A DNA stretch of 64,000 bases from Burkholderia sp. USMB20 (GCF_000949135.2 NZ_JTAN02000001.1:372001-436000); one strand, 5' to 3'; positions 54,718 through 63,949 are shown, numbered from the stretch's first letter. Notes: generated by a model not told the origin, from the sequence alone. A program made the numbers and translations.

Positions 54718-55503
54718 TTACTGCATGAACCAGCCGTGGCTGACGACGAACGACTGGCCCGTGAGCGCGGCGCTCGGGAACGCCGACAGGAACAGCACCG
54801 TCTGCGCGACGTCCTGCACCGTCGTGAACACGCCGTCGACCGTGTTGCCGAGCATCACCTTCTTCACCACTTCCTCTTCGCTGATGCCGAGCTCCTTCGC
54901 CTGCTCCGGAATCTGCTTGTCGACCAGCGGCGTGCGCACGAAGCCCGGACACACGACGTGCGAGCGCACGTTGTGCTTCGCGCCTTCCTTCGCCAGCACG
55001 CGCGCCAGACCGAGCAGCCCGTGCTTGGCCGTCACGTACGCCGACTTCAGCGGCGACGCTTCGTGCGAGTGCACCGAACCCATGTAGATCACGACGCCGC
55101 CGCGATCGTCCTTGTACATGTGCTTGAGCGCGGCCTTGGTCGTCAGGAACGCGCCGTCGACGTGGATCGCCTGCATCTTCTTCCAGTCGGAGAACGCGTA
55201 GTTCTCGATCGGGTTGACGATCTGGATGCCCGCGTTCGACACGAGGATGTCGACCGAGCCGAACGTGTCGGCCACCTTGTCGATGCCGCTGTTGACCGCT
55301 TCCTCGTTGGTCACGTCCATCGCGACGCCGATCGCCTTGCCGCCTGCCTTGACGATCTCGTCGGCAACCGCGTTTGCGCCGTCCTGGTTCAGGTCGGCGA
55401 TCGCCACGGCCGCGCCCGCTTTCGCGAGCTCCAGCGCGATTTCCTTGCCGATGCCGCTTGCGGCGCCCGTGACGACTGCGGTCTTGCCATTCAGGTTGCT
55501 CAT
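54718..55503 (-). CDS. bdhA: 3-hydroxybutyrate dehydrogenase
   Basis: Short-chain dehydrogenase of 261 residues converting 3-hydroxybutyrate to acetoacetate with NAD. It has the Rossmann motif [16 protein letters not shown] in LVSNAGIQI, the catalytic Ser region [15 protein letters not shown] and [10 protein letters not shown] (Tyr-x3-Lys). It lies between adc and the patatin gene, together a ketone-body/PHB degradation set. Confidence 0.94.
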   Translation of the reverse strand: MSNLNGKTAVVTGAASGIGKEIALELAKAGAAVAIADLNQDGANAVADEIVKAGGKAIGVAMDVTNEEAVNSGIDKVADTFGSVDILVSNAGIQIVNPIENYAFSDWKKMQAIHVDGAFLTTKAALKHMYKDDRGGVVIYMGSVHSHEASPLKSAYVTAKHGLLGLARVLAKEGAKHNVRSHVVCPGFVRTPLVDKQIPEQAKELGISEEEVVKKVMLGNTVDGVFTTVQDVAQTVLFLSAFPSAALTGQSFVVSHGWFMQ

Positions 55504-55554
55504 TTCGAATTCCCGTGGTGAAAGGATTGACAGGGAGAAAGGACTGCGGACGTG

Positions 55555-56295
55555 TTACTGAGCCAGGTAATCGTAGACGACTTCGCCGAGGCCGAGTGTC
55601 AAATCCGCGACGAGGTGGCGCGCTTCGACGATCTCGAGCACCGGCAGGTCGGCCACCGGCGCGAGCGCGTGCGGTGCCAGTTCGAGCGACGCGGGGCCCG
55701 TCCACGCGCCCTTCATCCTGATGTCCTGCATGTAGTAGCGCACCAGTTCGCACACGCGTGCGGTGCCGTCGACGTGCGGGATGATCTTCAGCAGGAAGTT
55801 CGGGCCCGCGAGGCGCTTCGTCTGCTCGTCGATGTCGAGCTCCTTGTGCTTGTAGCCCATCGTGCCGGTCGCGACGCGCACCTTGCCGTAGTCGAGCGTG
55901 CCCAGCAGGTGGTCGGTGTTCACGTGCAGCGTGGGCGACGCGAGTTTTTTCGGGAAACCCCACAGCTCGCGGCCGCCGGCGATCGGCGGGTGATCGTCGA
56001 GATACATCGCGAGCGTGTAGCCGCCGGCCTGGCCGTTGTACTCGACGGGGATCACCTGGCCGCTTTCCGTGTAGTCGCCGAAGCCGGTCGAATCGGCCAT
56101 GCGAATGAATTCGTAATGGACGAGCGGCTCTTTGACCTGCAACGGCTCGGGCACGATTTCACGCAGACGGTCCGGATCGGTGCGGTACGTGATGATCAGA
56201 AACTCACGATCGACGAAACGGTACGGGCCCATCGGAAAGGCCGGGCTGGTCAACGGCATCGCAAACGCTTTCGATCGGACATCGCTGGGTTTCAT
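55555..56295 (-). CDS. adc: Acetoacetate decarboxylase
   Basis: Enzyme of 246 residues that turns acetoacetate into acetone and CO2. The catalytic lysine pair is seen in [19 protein letters not shown], the standard GxPKK site. It is the first gene of the adc-bdhA-patatin run, so acetoacetate formed by BdhA can be decarboxylated. The 450 bases upstream hold no gene but two inverted iterons. Confidence 0.93.
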   Translation of the reverse strand: MKPSDVRSKAFAMPLTSPAFPMGPYRFVDREFLIITYRTDPDRLREIVPEPLQVKEPLVHYEFIRMADSTGFGDYTESGQVIPVEYNGQAGGYTLAMYLDDHPPIAGGRELWGFPKKLASPTLHVNTDHLLGTLDYGKVRVATGTMGYKHKELDIDEQTKRLAGPNFLLKIIPHVDGTARVCELVRYYMQDIRMKGAWTGPASLELAPHALAPVADLPVLEIVEARHLVADLTLGLGEVVYDYLAQ

Positions 56296-56508
56296 GCGGA
56301 CTCCTTGTTGTTGATCGCTTCGTGGATGAGTGCTCGTAAGCTCGTAATCCTATGCCTGTGCGTTGCCGTTGTGCGATGCCGCATATGGAATTAATTGTTG
56401 CCGATTTCGAATGATTTGCGAGGCAAATATTGAGACGAACGGTGCAAACGGCATGGCGCGCCTGAGCGGTCCGATACTCGCACGGGTCGGTGACGCCACG
56501 ATGTGAAA

Positions 56509-56550
56509 AAGGTGAGCTTTTACGGGATGGTCAGTGAGCTTTTACGGGAG
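56509..56550 (-). repeat. Distal inverted iterons 6 and 7 (pair)
   Basis: AAGGTGAGCTTTTACGGGAT (56509-56528) and CAGTGAGCTTTTACGGGAG (56532-56550) are adjacent copies of the inverted origin iteron, about two helical turns apart. They lie in the 449-base gap 56296-56744, which otherwise shows only promoter-like sequence; they are about 18 kb from the array. Confidence 0.75.
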
Positions 56551-56744
56551 ACAGTCGCGCGTGAATGTGACAATTGTGTGAACTTGTGTTGCAGTACAGG
56601 CTCTAAGTGCGTTCGCGCGCGGGCCTCGGTCCTGGTCACCGGTCGCCCGGCGCATTAAGCACTGCTTAAGCGAGTGAGCACTAGCATCGTTCGCATCCGA
56701 CCGGCACCGCCGGTCCCGTCACGACATCCCACGCAACCGGATTC

Positions 56745-57326
56745 ATGCAGAACCTCAATCTCACCCTGTTTTCCGCCTTCAATGCCGGCGCCGCGCCGCA
56801 CCCCGGCGTTGCCCACCTCGCGATCTTCGCCGCCGACTGGCTCGTCTATGCGCTGCCCGCGATGTTGCTGCTGACCTGGATCTTCGGCGAACGCCCGACG
56901 CGCCGCCAGGCGATCGAGGCCGGCGTCGGCACGTGTGTGGCGCTGGCGCTCGCGCAGGTGATCGGGCATTTCTGGTTTTCGCCGCGGCCGTTCATGGCCG
57001 GAATCGGCACGCAACTGATTCCGCATGCGCCGGACAGCTCGTTTCCAAGCGATCACATGACGTTTGCCTGGAGTCTCGCGGTCGGCATGATGCTCGCCGG
57101 TACCACGCGGCTGACCGGCGTCGTGATGGCCGCGATGGCCGTCGCGATTGCATGGGGGCGTGTGTATGCGGGCGTGCACTGGCCGTTCGACATGGCCGGC
57201 GGCGTGCTGGTCGGCACGGCCGGCGCGCTGGCCGCGCACCTGTACGGACAACGCGTGGTCGAACTGCTCGAACGGATCGGCGACGTCGTGCACGCGGTGC
57301 TGATGGGGCGTGAGCGCACGCCCTGA
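56745..57326 (+). CDS. PAP2-family phosphatase, undecaprenyl-diphosphatase (BcrC) type
   Basis: Integral membrane phosphatase of 193 residues with five or six membrane segments. PAP2 motifs: FWFSPRPF (motif 1 region), SSFPSDHMTF with the catalytic His (motif 2) and WGRVYAGVHWPFDMAGG (motif 3). The length and PSDH form match BcrC-type enzymes that recycle undecaprenyl diphosphate for cell-wall synthesis and can give bacitracin tolerance. Single gene, start just after a gene-free region. Confidence 0.88.
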   Translation: MQNLNLTLFSAFNAGAAPHPGVAHLAIFAADWLVYALPAMLLLTWIFGERPTRRQAIEAGVGTCVALALAQVIGHFWFSPRPFMAGIGTQLIPHAPDSSFPSDHMTFAWSLAVGMMLAGTTRLTGVVMAAMAVAIAWGRVYAGVHWPFDMAGGVLVGTAGALAAHLYGQRVVELLERIGDVVHAVLMGRERTP

Positions 57327-57365
57327 GCGGCAGGACTACGCGGGAGAAGTGTAGGCCGGACGCCG

Positions 57366-57590
57366 TCAACCGGGCGTCTTGGCCGCTTCCGCCGAAGCGG
57401 ACGGGCCGCCGCCCGCTTCATGCAATTCGGGTGTCTCGCCCGGATGCCGTGCGGCGTCACGGTCGAGCGCGCTTTCCTTCAGGATCGCGCACATCGCGAC
57501 GAACAGCGCGAGCACGACGACCGCCAGACTGCAATAGCCGGCGATCTTCAGGTTGCGAAGGAAAGGCGAAGCGTGGCTTTCTCTTGTCAT
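57366..57590 (-). CDS. Small single-pass membrane protein
   Basis: Protein of 74 residues starting MTRESHASPFLRNLKIAGYC with one membrane helix (YCSLAVVVLALFVAMCAIL) and a Gly/Ala/Glu-rich tail. Family unknown. It is convergent with the phosphatase gene and stands alone. Confidence 0.55.
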   Translation of the reverse strand: MTRESHASPFLRNLKIAGYCSLAVVVLALFVAMCAILKESALDRDAARHPGETPELHEAGGGPSASAEAAKTPG

Positions 57591-57709
57591 GACCGGGCGC
57601 TCCTGGGCGGGCTGCGGCGGCTGTCGCCCGACAGCGGCGTCGCAGACACAGATATATACCAGCCGCCCCGCCGATGCCAAGCCCGCCCGTGCGCGGGCAC
57701 CCGTTCGCG

Positions 57710-58531
57710 TCAGTCTTCCAGCGTTTCGTGCACGGCCGTCGCGCCGCGCTTCCAGTAGGCCGCCGCGCGGATGCGCGACTTGTCGACGCCGCGCTCGCCG
57801 GTCAGGTGCTGACGCACCGCGCGCATCGATTGCGCTTCGCCTGCCGCCCACACGTAACCGTCGCCGGAGGACGGCATCGGCAGCTCGCGCACCGCGTTCA
57901 GCAGCAGGTCGCCGTCCGCGGCGTCGGCTTCGGCGCGAAAGCGCCAGATTTCATGCACGTCGGCACGCGTATCGAACGCGATCTGCGCGGTGCGATCCGC
58001 GACTTCCAGCACGACCGCCGTGCGCGCGCCGGCCGGCAATTGCTCGAGACGCCGCGCGATCGCCGGCAGCGCCGTATCGTCGCCGATCAGCAGATGCCAG
58101 TCGAAATCGATCGGGACCACGAACGATCCGCGCGGTCCGCCGATACCGAGCCATTGGCCGATGCGTGCCTGTGCCGCCCACTGCGATGCGGGGCCCGGAT
58201 GGTTCAGCACGAATTCCAGATCGAGTTCGCAGGCGGCGCGGTCGAAACGGCGCGGCGTGAAATCGCGCGCGACCGGCTTCGGTTCGCCTTCGGGAAACTC
58301 GGGGCCGTTCGCGCCGAGCGTCGGCATCGCGGGCCGTTCGGCGCCGGGCGGCGGGAAGAACACCTTCACGTGATCGTCGAACGACGACGATTCGAAATCC
58401 GCGAGGTCGGGGCCGCCGAGGGTGACGCGCAGCAGGTGCGGCGTCACGGCGTGCACGCGCACGACCTGCAGCAGGCGGAACTTGAGGGTATGGCGCACGC
58501 GGGTGACGGCGCGTTCGGAGGGGTTCTGCAT
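57710..58531 (-). CDS. Siderophore-interacting protein / ferric reductase (ViuB/NfeF type)
   Basis: FAD-binding reductase of 273 residues. An N-terminal FAD barrel (VTPHLLRVTLGGPDL, ARDFTPRRFD, LDLEFVLNHPGPASQWA) is followed by a C-terminal NAD(P)H-binding SIP domain ending YWKRGATAVHE. Such enzymes release iron from ferric siderophores by reduction in the cytoplasm. The ATG at 58531 has an AAGGAG nine bases upstream. It follows a His-rich PadR regulator gene after 38 bases, the arrangement known for NfeR/NfeF (YqjI/YqjH). Confidence 0.9.
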   Translation of the reverse strand: MQNPSERAVTRVRHTLKFRLLQVVRVHAVTPHLLRVTLGGPDLADFESSSFDDHVKVFFPPPGAERPAMPTLGANGPEFPEGEPKPVARDFTPRRFDRAACELDLEFVLNHPGPASQWAAQARIGQWLGIGGPRGSFVVPIDFDWHLLIGDDTALPAIARRLEQLPAGARTAVVLEVADRTAQIAFDTRADVHEIWRFRAEADAADGDLLLNAVRELPMPSSGDGYVWAAGEAQSMRAVRQHLTGERGVDKSRIRAAAYWKRGATAVHETLED

Positions 58532-58569
58532 CAATCCGTACTCCTTGGGTTTTGACGGGACGGCGCGGG

Positions 58570-59280
58570 TTACGCGCCGGTGCCACCTTCGATTTCGGCC
58601 GTCGCGCGGCGCATGATTGCCGCGATGCGCCGCTGTTCGTCGGCATCGGCCGCGCTCTTGTGGAGCAGCGCCCGCTTCAGTGCAAGGCGGGCCTCGACGA
58701 ACTCCGGCAGCCAGCCGGGCTGCGTGTCGTCCTGTGCCTCGCTGCCCGCCGCCTCGCCGGCGAACGCGCGACGCATGAATTCCATCTTGCGTGCGAGGTG
58801 CGTGAGGCGCGCGAACAAGGTGTCGACGCGTTCGCGCTGTGCATCGAGATGCGCGCGGCCGGCGTCGGTCAGCGCATAGCGCTTGCGATTGCCTTCCGCC
58901 TGCGACGCGACGAAGCCGACTTCGTCGAGATACGTGAGCGCCGGATACACCATGCCGGGGCTCGGGCTGTAGAAGCCATTCGAGCGCGTATCGAGCGCCT
59001 TGATCAGTTCGTAACCGTGGCTCGGTTGCTCGGCGACCAGCGCGAGCAGCAGCAGCTGAAGATCGTCGGAGCTGAATTGGCGGCCGCGCGGCATGCCGTC
59101 GTCGCCGAAATCGCCAAAGCCGCCGCGTCCGCCACGGCCACCGAACGGGCCGCCGCCGAACGGATCGTGGCCGCGCCGATGGCGGCCGATCAGTTGCCAG
59201 ACACTGGTGTACCAGTCAGGGCCCGCATGCGCACCATGACCGTCGCATCGGGCATGGCCGCGGGAGGAGTTGTGTCGCAT
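58570..59280 (-). CDS. PadR-family regulator with His-rich N-terminus (NfeR/YqjI-like)
   Basis: Regulator of 236 residues. The first 45 are rich in His and contain one Cys (RGHARCDGHGAHAGPDW, GRHRRGHD), likely a metal-binding extension. A Gly-rich linker then leads to the PadR winged helix (LLLALVAEQPSHGYELIKAL, SPGMVYPALTYLDEVGFV). E. coli YqjI has the same design and senses nickel and iron while repressing the reductase gene yqjH. Here the ferric reductase gene is directly downstream and paired TATC-GATA palindromes lie just upstream. Confidence 0.87.
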   Translation of the reverse strand: MRHNSSRGHARCDGHGAHAGPDWYTSVWQLIGRHRRGHDPFGGGPFGGRGGRGGFGDFGDDGMPRGRQFSSDDLQLLLLALVAEQPSHGYELIKALDTRSNGFYSPSPGMVYPALTYLDEVGFVASQAEGNRKRYALTDAGRAHLDAQRERVDTLFARLTHLARKMEFMRRAFAGEAAGSEAQDDTQPGWLPEFVEARLALKRALLHKSAADADEQRRIAAIMRRATAEIEGGTGA

Positions 59281-59291
59281 GATCGTGTCCT

Positions 59292-59332
59292 ATATGTCGT
59301 AAAACATATCTAAAGATATATATCGAAAGATA
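59292..59332. promoter_or_regulatory. Operator array of the PadR regulator
   Basis: An inverted repeat ATATGT-N6-ACATAT (59292-59309) overlaps the first of two near-identical palindromes TATCTAAAGATA (59307-59318) and TATCGAAAGATA (59321-59332), which are 14 bases apart. It is a very AT-rich patch directly upstream of the padR start, fitting autorepression. Confidence 0.65.
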
Positions 59333-59456
59333 GGGTGTCAAGGAGGATTATTGGGGGGCGGATGTTGATGGGAGGGGATTGTAGGTTTGCAGAAAAGGTG
59401 GCCTTTTTTGCAGCATTTGAACAAGACTATTTAATTGTTCTAATTGATAGCAATGA

Positions 59457-59750
59457 GGCTGCAACGCGAGCTGGACTGCCGCGGATATTCAGACGCGAGT
59501 CACCGGCATCGCGGCGGCCGTGCACGTTGAGATCGAGGAACGCAAGGTCGAACTGTCGACCGTCGCGCACCGGCTGCTCGTGCGCGACCTGTCACTGGGC
59601 TGGCACGATACGCCGCTCGTCAGCGACGCCGTGCAGGAGGTAAAAGCGGAAATCCTGAGTTTGTTCGACGCGCTCGGGCGGCGGCCGGAATGGGCGGACA
59701 CAACGGGGCAAGGGGACTGCGCGATAAACGGTTACCGGTGGTATGCGTGA
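59457..59750 (+). pseudogene. 5'-truncated gene remnant
   Basis: An open frame begins right after an in-frame TGA at 59454 and continues to a stop at 59748-59750, encoding ...HVEIEERKVELSTVAHRLLV and a C-terminal GDCAINGYRWYA, with codon use like a real gene. The first possible starts are internal (GTG at 59520). The 120 bases upstream are much richer in A and T and unlike their surroundings, so the 5' part of the gene appears to have been lost. Family not recognised. The remainder, 59751-59960, shows nothing. Confidence 0.45.
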
Positions 59751-59960
59751 GCGACGCGTTCGCACACGTGAGCGCCGCAGGCCGCGCCGATCGAGCTGCG
59801 CAAGGTTCGCGACGGGGAGGAACGGCTGTCGCACGTGAAAGCTTCATGCTACTGGCCGTGTCCTCGCGAATGCCACGCAAGTTTCCCTCCCCGCTATCGT
59901 TCTGCCTCGCGTGATCCCCGCATCGACGCCGGATAGAACGGAGCAAAACATTGTCTGGGG

Positions 59961-60524
59961 TTATTGGTTGTGGTTGGGCGAGTGTGTCATCGCAAGAAGC
60001 TCGTCGATGAATTCAGTGCGTTGTTTTGGATCCAGCGGTTTCAACCCGCACACCTCGTCAAACCACAGGCCTTCTACGGCAAAGCGAATGATCCGGGCGG
60101 TCCGTTCCGGCAGTTGGTCCCGATTCAGCAATTCCGCCCAGCGAGCCGCATGGCTGGCATAGACGGGCAGCAGGCTCGGTTCCAGAAGCAGGCTCCCGAT
60201 CACGGCAGACAGACTTTTTCCCTGGAGTGCCTGTTCAGAGCTCGCGATGATGTACGCGCGCGTCCACGCACCTGGCTGTCCGTCCGCCTCCGCGGCAGCG
60301 GTGACCGCCTGCTCGAAAGTTGTCGCTTCGAAGTGCAGCAGTCCGGCCAGGAGTTCGGACTTGTTCGAGAAGTGATAAAGCAGCCCCCCCTTGCTGATGC
60401 CGGCAACCGACGCAGCCTCGGCTAGGGTTAGTCCCAAGATGCCTTTTTCCTGCAGGATTTGTTGCGAGGCTTGGAATATTTTTCTCTTTGTATTGCCTGT
60501 ATCGCTATCAATAGTCTCTTTCAT
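59961..60524 (-). CDS. TetR-family regulator of the esterase-permease operon
   Basis: Repressor of 187 residues, start ATG 60524 (a GTG is next to it at 60527). The N-terminal DNA-binding domain is KRKIFQASQQILQEKGILGL and LAEAASVAGISKGGLLYHFS. The C-terminal domain resembles the TetR_C_17-like type. It is divergent from the carboxylesterase gene. Two copies of the ACCGkCTGGACGGT palindrome lie in the shared gap and two more after the permease gene, making it the probable repressor of this set. Confidence 0.9.
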   Translation of the reverse strand: MKETIDSDTGNTKRKIFQASQQILQEKGILGLTLAEAASVAGISKGGLLYHFSNKSELLAGLLHFEATTFEQAVTAAAEADGQPGAWTRAYIIASSEQALQGKSLSAVIGSLLLEPSLLPVYASHAARWAELLNRDQLPERTARIIRFAVEGLWFDEVCGLKPLDPKQRTEFIDELLAMTHSPNHNQ

Positions 60525-60560
60525 CACGATTTGGTGGGATCAAGTATCGAAGTGGGCCAT

Positions 60561-60574
60561 ACCGGCTGGACGGT
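60561..60574. promoter_or_regulatory. TetR operator 1
   Basis: ACCGGCTGGACGGT, nearly palindromic, 37 bases upstream of the TetR gene start. Identical to the copy at 63950. Confidence 0.7.
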
Positions 60575-60620
60575 GCATTATACAAATTTCCCTTGGAATT
60601 TTTTTTGGCTTTGCTACTGT

Positions 60621-60634
60621 ACCGTCTGGACGGT
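60621..60634. promoter_or_regulatory. TetR operator 2
   Basis: ACCGTCTGGACGGT, a perfect palindrome around a central TG, 55 bases before the esterase start and 60 bases (about six helical turns) from operator 1. Confidence 0.75.
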
Positions 60635-60688
60635 TTAGTTTGATCAAGACAACCCGAGCATCCCTCTGCTCTCTGGTATTGATAGAAG

Positions 60689-62248
60689 ATGAACGAGCAC
60701 ACGAGCTTTCTTGCGATCGATAATTGTCCCGAACGTAGCGATGAGGTGTTGGCGCTCCCCCAGGGAAAGATCAGAGGCAGCCGCACGCGCGGCTGCGTCC
60801 AGTTTCTTGGCATTCCTTATGGAAAACCGACGGGCGGTGACTTGCGATTCAGGCCGCCCGTGCCCTCGCCTGCATGGGATGGCGTTCTCGATTGCCGTGC
60901 CTATGGCGATGCGTGTCCTCAAGCCAATGACGACTTGCCGGCCTGGCAGTTCGATGGAGGCCATTCGACAGACTGCCTCAATCTCAATGTTTGGGCGCCC
61001 GCGTCGGCGGCGCCTGGCGATTGTCTGCCGGTGATGGTGTGGCTGCATGGCGGCGCCTATCTGTCCGGCTCCGCAAATTTGCCGCTGTACGACGGACGGA
61101 CACTCGCCGAAGAGCAGCAGGTGATGGTCGTGTCGATCAACCATCGTCTCAACGCTTTCGGGTACCTATACTTGTGCGATCAGGACGCGAGTTATTCGAA
61201 TGCCGCGAACGTGGGGCAGCAGGATATCGTGCTGGCCCTCGAATGGGTCGCAGCGAACATCGGCGCGTTCGGCGGCGACGCAGCCAACGTCACGCTTTTC
61301 GGCGAATCGGGCGGCGGCGGGAAGATCTGCGCGCTCACGATGATGCCGTCGGCCGACGGGCTGTTCCATAAGTCGATCATCCAGAGCGGCGCTTTTCTCA
61401 CGACGCTGTCGCGGGAGCAGGCGAACGCCAGGGCCGACGCGTTCCTGTCGATGCTCGGCGCTGACACCCGATCGCTCGACGGGATCGAGGACGACCGGTT
61501 CCTCGCGGCTACGCGTCGACTGGTCGAGCGATACGGATATACCGCGTTTTGGCCGGTCGATGACGGCGTCGTTATCGATGCATCGAGAATTCGCGACGTA
61601 TCGCTGCCGATGATGATCGGAACGACGCGGCACGAGGCGGCGTACTTCCTGGAACCGCGGTTACTCACGCACGGCCCGCTGGAGTTGGCCGGCTACCGGC
61701 ATGCGCTGGAGAACGGGCTCAGGCCGTTCAGCCTCGGTCCGGATGATGCGAGGACAGCGGCGGCGGTTGCATCGCGGACCCATTCGATCCAGCCGAGCAC
61801 AATCGGCCGGGACCTGACCGACGTGATGTTCTGGATGCCCGCGGTGGCGCTTGCGGAACGCAATAGCCGGCATGCGAATACGTTCATGTATCGGTTCGAC
61901 TGGGAATTCCGGTGTTGTGGTGGCAGTTACTCAATCCACGGCGCTGAAATCCCTTTCGTATTCGGCACGCTCGATTACCCGCTACCCGCCTGGGATCGCG
62001 TCGACCTCCCGAGCGAGCGGTATTCGGACGACGCGACCGGCGCCCGGTTCGGACTGGCCCTGCGCGTGCAGCGCGCATGGGCAGATTTTGCGCGATACGG
62101 CGATCCGTCCGTGCGTGGTGGCTCGGTATGGCCGCGCTACACACCGGAGGAGCGTTCGACACGGATATTCAACCAAACATGCCGCATCGAAAAAGATCCG
62201 GATTCCGAGCGCCGGCGCGCGCTGTTCACCGGGCACTCGGGCTCGTGA
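60689..62248 (+). CDS. Type B carboxylesterase
   Basis: Alpha/beta-hydrolase of the carboxylesterase/PnbA family, 519 residues without a signal peptide. The N-terminal block GCVQFLGIPYGKPTGGDLRF, the oxyanion MVWLHGGAYLSGS, the nucleophile elbow VTLFGESGGGGKICA and the His region HGAEIPFVFGTLDY are all seen. It should hydrolyse an ester or carbamate in the cytoplasm. The permease gene follows after 32 bases, suggesting that the operon imports and breaks down one compound. Confidence 0.9.
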   Translation: MNEHTSFLAIDNCPERSDEVLALPQGKIRGSRTRGCVQFLGIPYGKPTGGDLRFRPPVPSPAWDGVLDCRAYGDACPQANDDLPAWQFDGGHSTDCLNLNVWAPASAAPGDCLPVMVWLHGGAYLSGSANLPLYDGRTLAEEQQVMVVSINHRLNAFGYLYLCDQDASYSNAANVGQQDIVLALEWVAANIGAFGGDAANVTLFGESGGGGKICALTMMPSADGLFHKSIIQSGAFLTTLSREQANARADAFLSMLGADTRSLDGIEDDRFLAATRRLVERYGYTAFWPVDDGVVIDASRIRDVSLPMMIGTTRHEAAYFLEPRLLTHGPLELAGYRHALENGLRPFSLGPDDARTAAAVASRTHSIQPSTIGRDLTDVMFWMPAVALAERNSRHANTFMYRFDWEFRCCGGSYSIHGAEIPFVFGTLDYPLPAWDRVDLPSERYSDDATGARFGLALRVQRAWADFARYGDPSVRGGSVWPRYTPEERSTRIFNQTCRIEKDPDSERRRALFTGHSGS

Positions 62249-62280
62249 CGCATTTCATACCTCATCGACAAGGAATAGAC

Positions 62281-63726
62281 ATGGAGACGTCAGCGGCAGC
62301 ACCTGCAGCCTCACCCTCGCGTCCTTTAAACTGGATCGCGATCGTGTTTTTCGTTCTCGCGACAAACGGACCGCTCACCAGTCTCATCGGATGTGTTCCG
62401 TATGGCGTCGCGTACGGTAACGGAATCGGTATCTCCGGTTCTTACTTGTGCGTCGGATTGATCTACCTGTTCTTCGCCGTCGGGTTCACGGCGATGAGCC
62501 GCCATGTGCGCAATGCGGGCGCACTGTACGCATACGTCGGGCAAGGCCTCGGCCGGCCGGCGGGCGTCGGCGCAGCGTTCATGGCGGTCGCGTCATATTT
62601 TGTGATCACGCTCGCATGCTACGCGCTGCTCGGGTTCTATATCAGCTATTTCATCAACACGCTCACCGGTTTGGCCGTGCCATGGTGGCTCAGTACGCTC
62701 GCCGCGGCAGCCGTCGTGCACGTGTTCGCGATCAACAATGTCCAGTTCAACGGCGCTGTGCTGTTCCTGTTGATGATCATCGAGATCGGGCTGATTGTCG
62801 TATTCAACGTCAAGGTCGCGGCGACTGGCGGTGGGATCGAGCATTTCAGTCTGGCACCGCTGCATCCCGAGAGCGTCTTCACCGGGAAATTCGGCACGTC
62901 GCTCGTCTTCGTCATCGTCGCATACATGGGATTCGAAACGACGGTGATCTACGCGAACGACGTCCGGAATCCGGGCCGGTCGATTCCGATCGCCACGTAT
63001 GTCAGCGTCGCGGTGATCATGACGATCTACGTGGTGTCGACGGTGCAGATGTCCAATGCGTTCGGTTATGCCGAAGTCGTCGCCCTTGCGGTGAAGTCCC
63101 CCGCGGATCTGTGGTTCGCCGTGACAGAGCGGGTGCTCGGCAAGCAGATGGTGGCGGTCACCAACGCACTGCTGATCACCAGCATGCTCGCCGCGATCAT
63201 CAGCTTTAACAACGCGACCGTACGTTACTGGTATTCGCTCGGCCGAGATGGCATCGCGTTCAAATGGCTTGGTCAGTTGAGCCAGAAAAAAGGATTGCCT
63301 ATTCGAGCGGCGAATATGCAATCTGTAATCATGATCGCATTGGTCGTTCTGTTTGCCGTCTATCGCGTCGACCCGGTCATGGTGATCGCGCCGTATCTCA
63401 GCATTCCGTCCGCAATCGGCATCGTATGCGTGCAGGCATTGACAGCGCTCGCGGTGATCCGCTTCTTCGGCGCTCGCCGTGAGCGCGAAACACGGTTCGT
63501 CCGGTGGGCCGTTTTCCCGGCCATCAGCTTTGCCGGGTTTGGCTACTTCCTGTACGCGATGATCAGCAATGTATCGCTGATGGCCGGTACGTCCTCGACC
63601 GTCGTGTCGATTCTTCCGTGGACGACACCGGCGATCGCTGTCGCGGGTGTGATCTTCGCAGCATGGCTGAGGCACGCGCGACCGGCGGTTTATACCCAGT
63701 TGGGGCGATTCCTCAGCGACAGTTGA
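62281..63726 (+). CDS. APC-family amino-acid permease
   Basis: Inner-membrane transporter of 481 residues with about twelve membrane segments. The first segment holds the APC substrate motif (FFVLATNGPLTSLIGCVPYG); others include SYFVITLACYALLGFYISYF and IMTIYVVSTVQMSNAF. The ATG at 62281 follows a gap of 32 bases after the esterase. It probably brings in the esterase substrate or an amine/amino-acid product. The following 274 bases contain no gene but two TetR operators. Confidence 0.9.
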   Translation: METSAAAPAASPSRPLNWIAIVFFVLATNGPLTSLIGCVPYGVAYGNGIGISGSYLCVGLIYLFFAVGFTAMSRHVRNAGALYAYVGQGLGRPAGVGAAFMAVASYFVITLACYALLGFYISYFINTLTGLAVPWWLSTLAAAAVVHVFAINNVQFNGAVLFLLMIIEIGLIVVFNVKVAATGGGIEHFSLAPLHPESVFTGKFGTSLVFVIVAYMGFETTVIYANDVRNPGRSIPIATYVSVAVIMTIYVVSTVQMSNAFGYAEVVALAVKSPADLWFAVTERVLGKQMVAVTNALLITSMLAAIISFNNATVRYWYSLGRDGIAFKWLGQLSQKKGLPIRAANMQSVIMIALVVLFAVYRVDPVMVIAPYLSIPSAIGIVCVQALTALAVIRFFGARRERETRFVRWAVFPAISFAGFGYFLYAMISNVSLMAGTSSTVVSILPWTTPAIAVAGVIFAAWLRHARPAVYTQLGRFLSDS

Positions 63727-63886
63727 TCAGACGAAATTATCCAGCAAGCAGGACGATGCTGGGTGGCCGATTCCCTATGACGAAAGCGCAAGAGGACTTT
63801 TTCCTCCATCGGGCGCCTTGCCGTTTGCAGGATCCTTGTTCACGCATCTGCCTGCTTCCCTAATGGCAGATATCAAAACGAAGTGC

Positions 63887-63900
63887 ACCGTCCAGGCGGT
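63887..63900. promoter_or_regulatory. TetR operator 3
   Basis: ACCGTCCAGGCGGT, same pattern as operators 1 and 2 with a changed centre. It probably serves a gene starting beyond the right edge. Confidence 0.6.
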
Positions 63901-63949
63901 CGTGTTGGTGCAAGAACCAAGTTGCAATTTCTTTTGTCGCGTGTACTGT

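Noticed and set aside
52429-55521. A 1030-codon plus-strand frame across the patatin and bdhA genes
   Set aside because: Shadow of conserved minus-strand genes; Arg/His/Val-rich with no family signature.
55945-55965. TTTTTTCGGGAAA in adc as another distal iteron
   Set aside because: It lacks the GGTGAG half and lies inside a conserved coding region.
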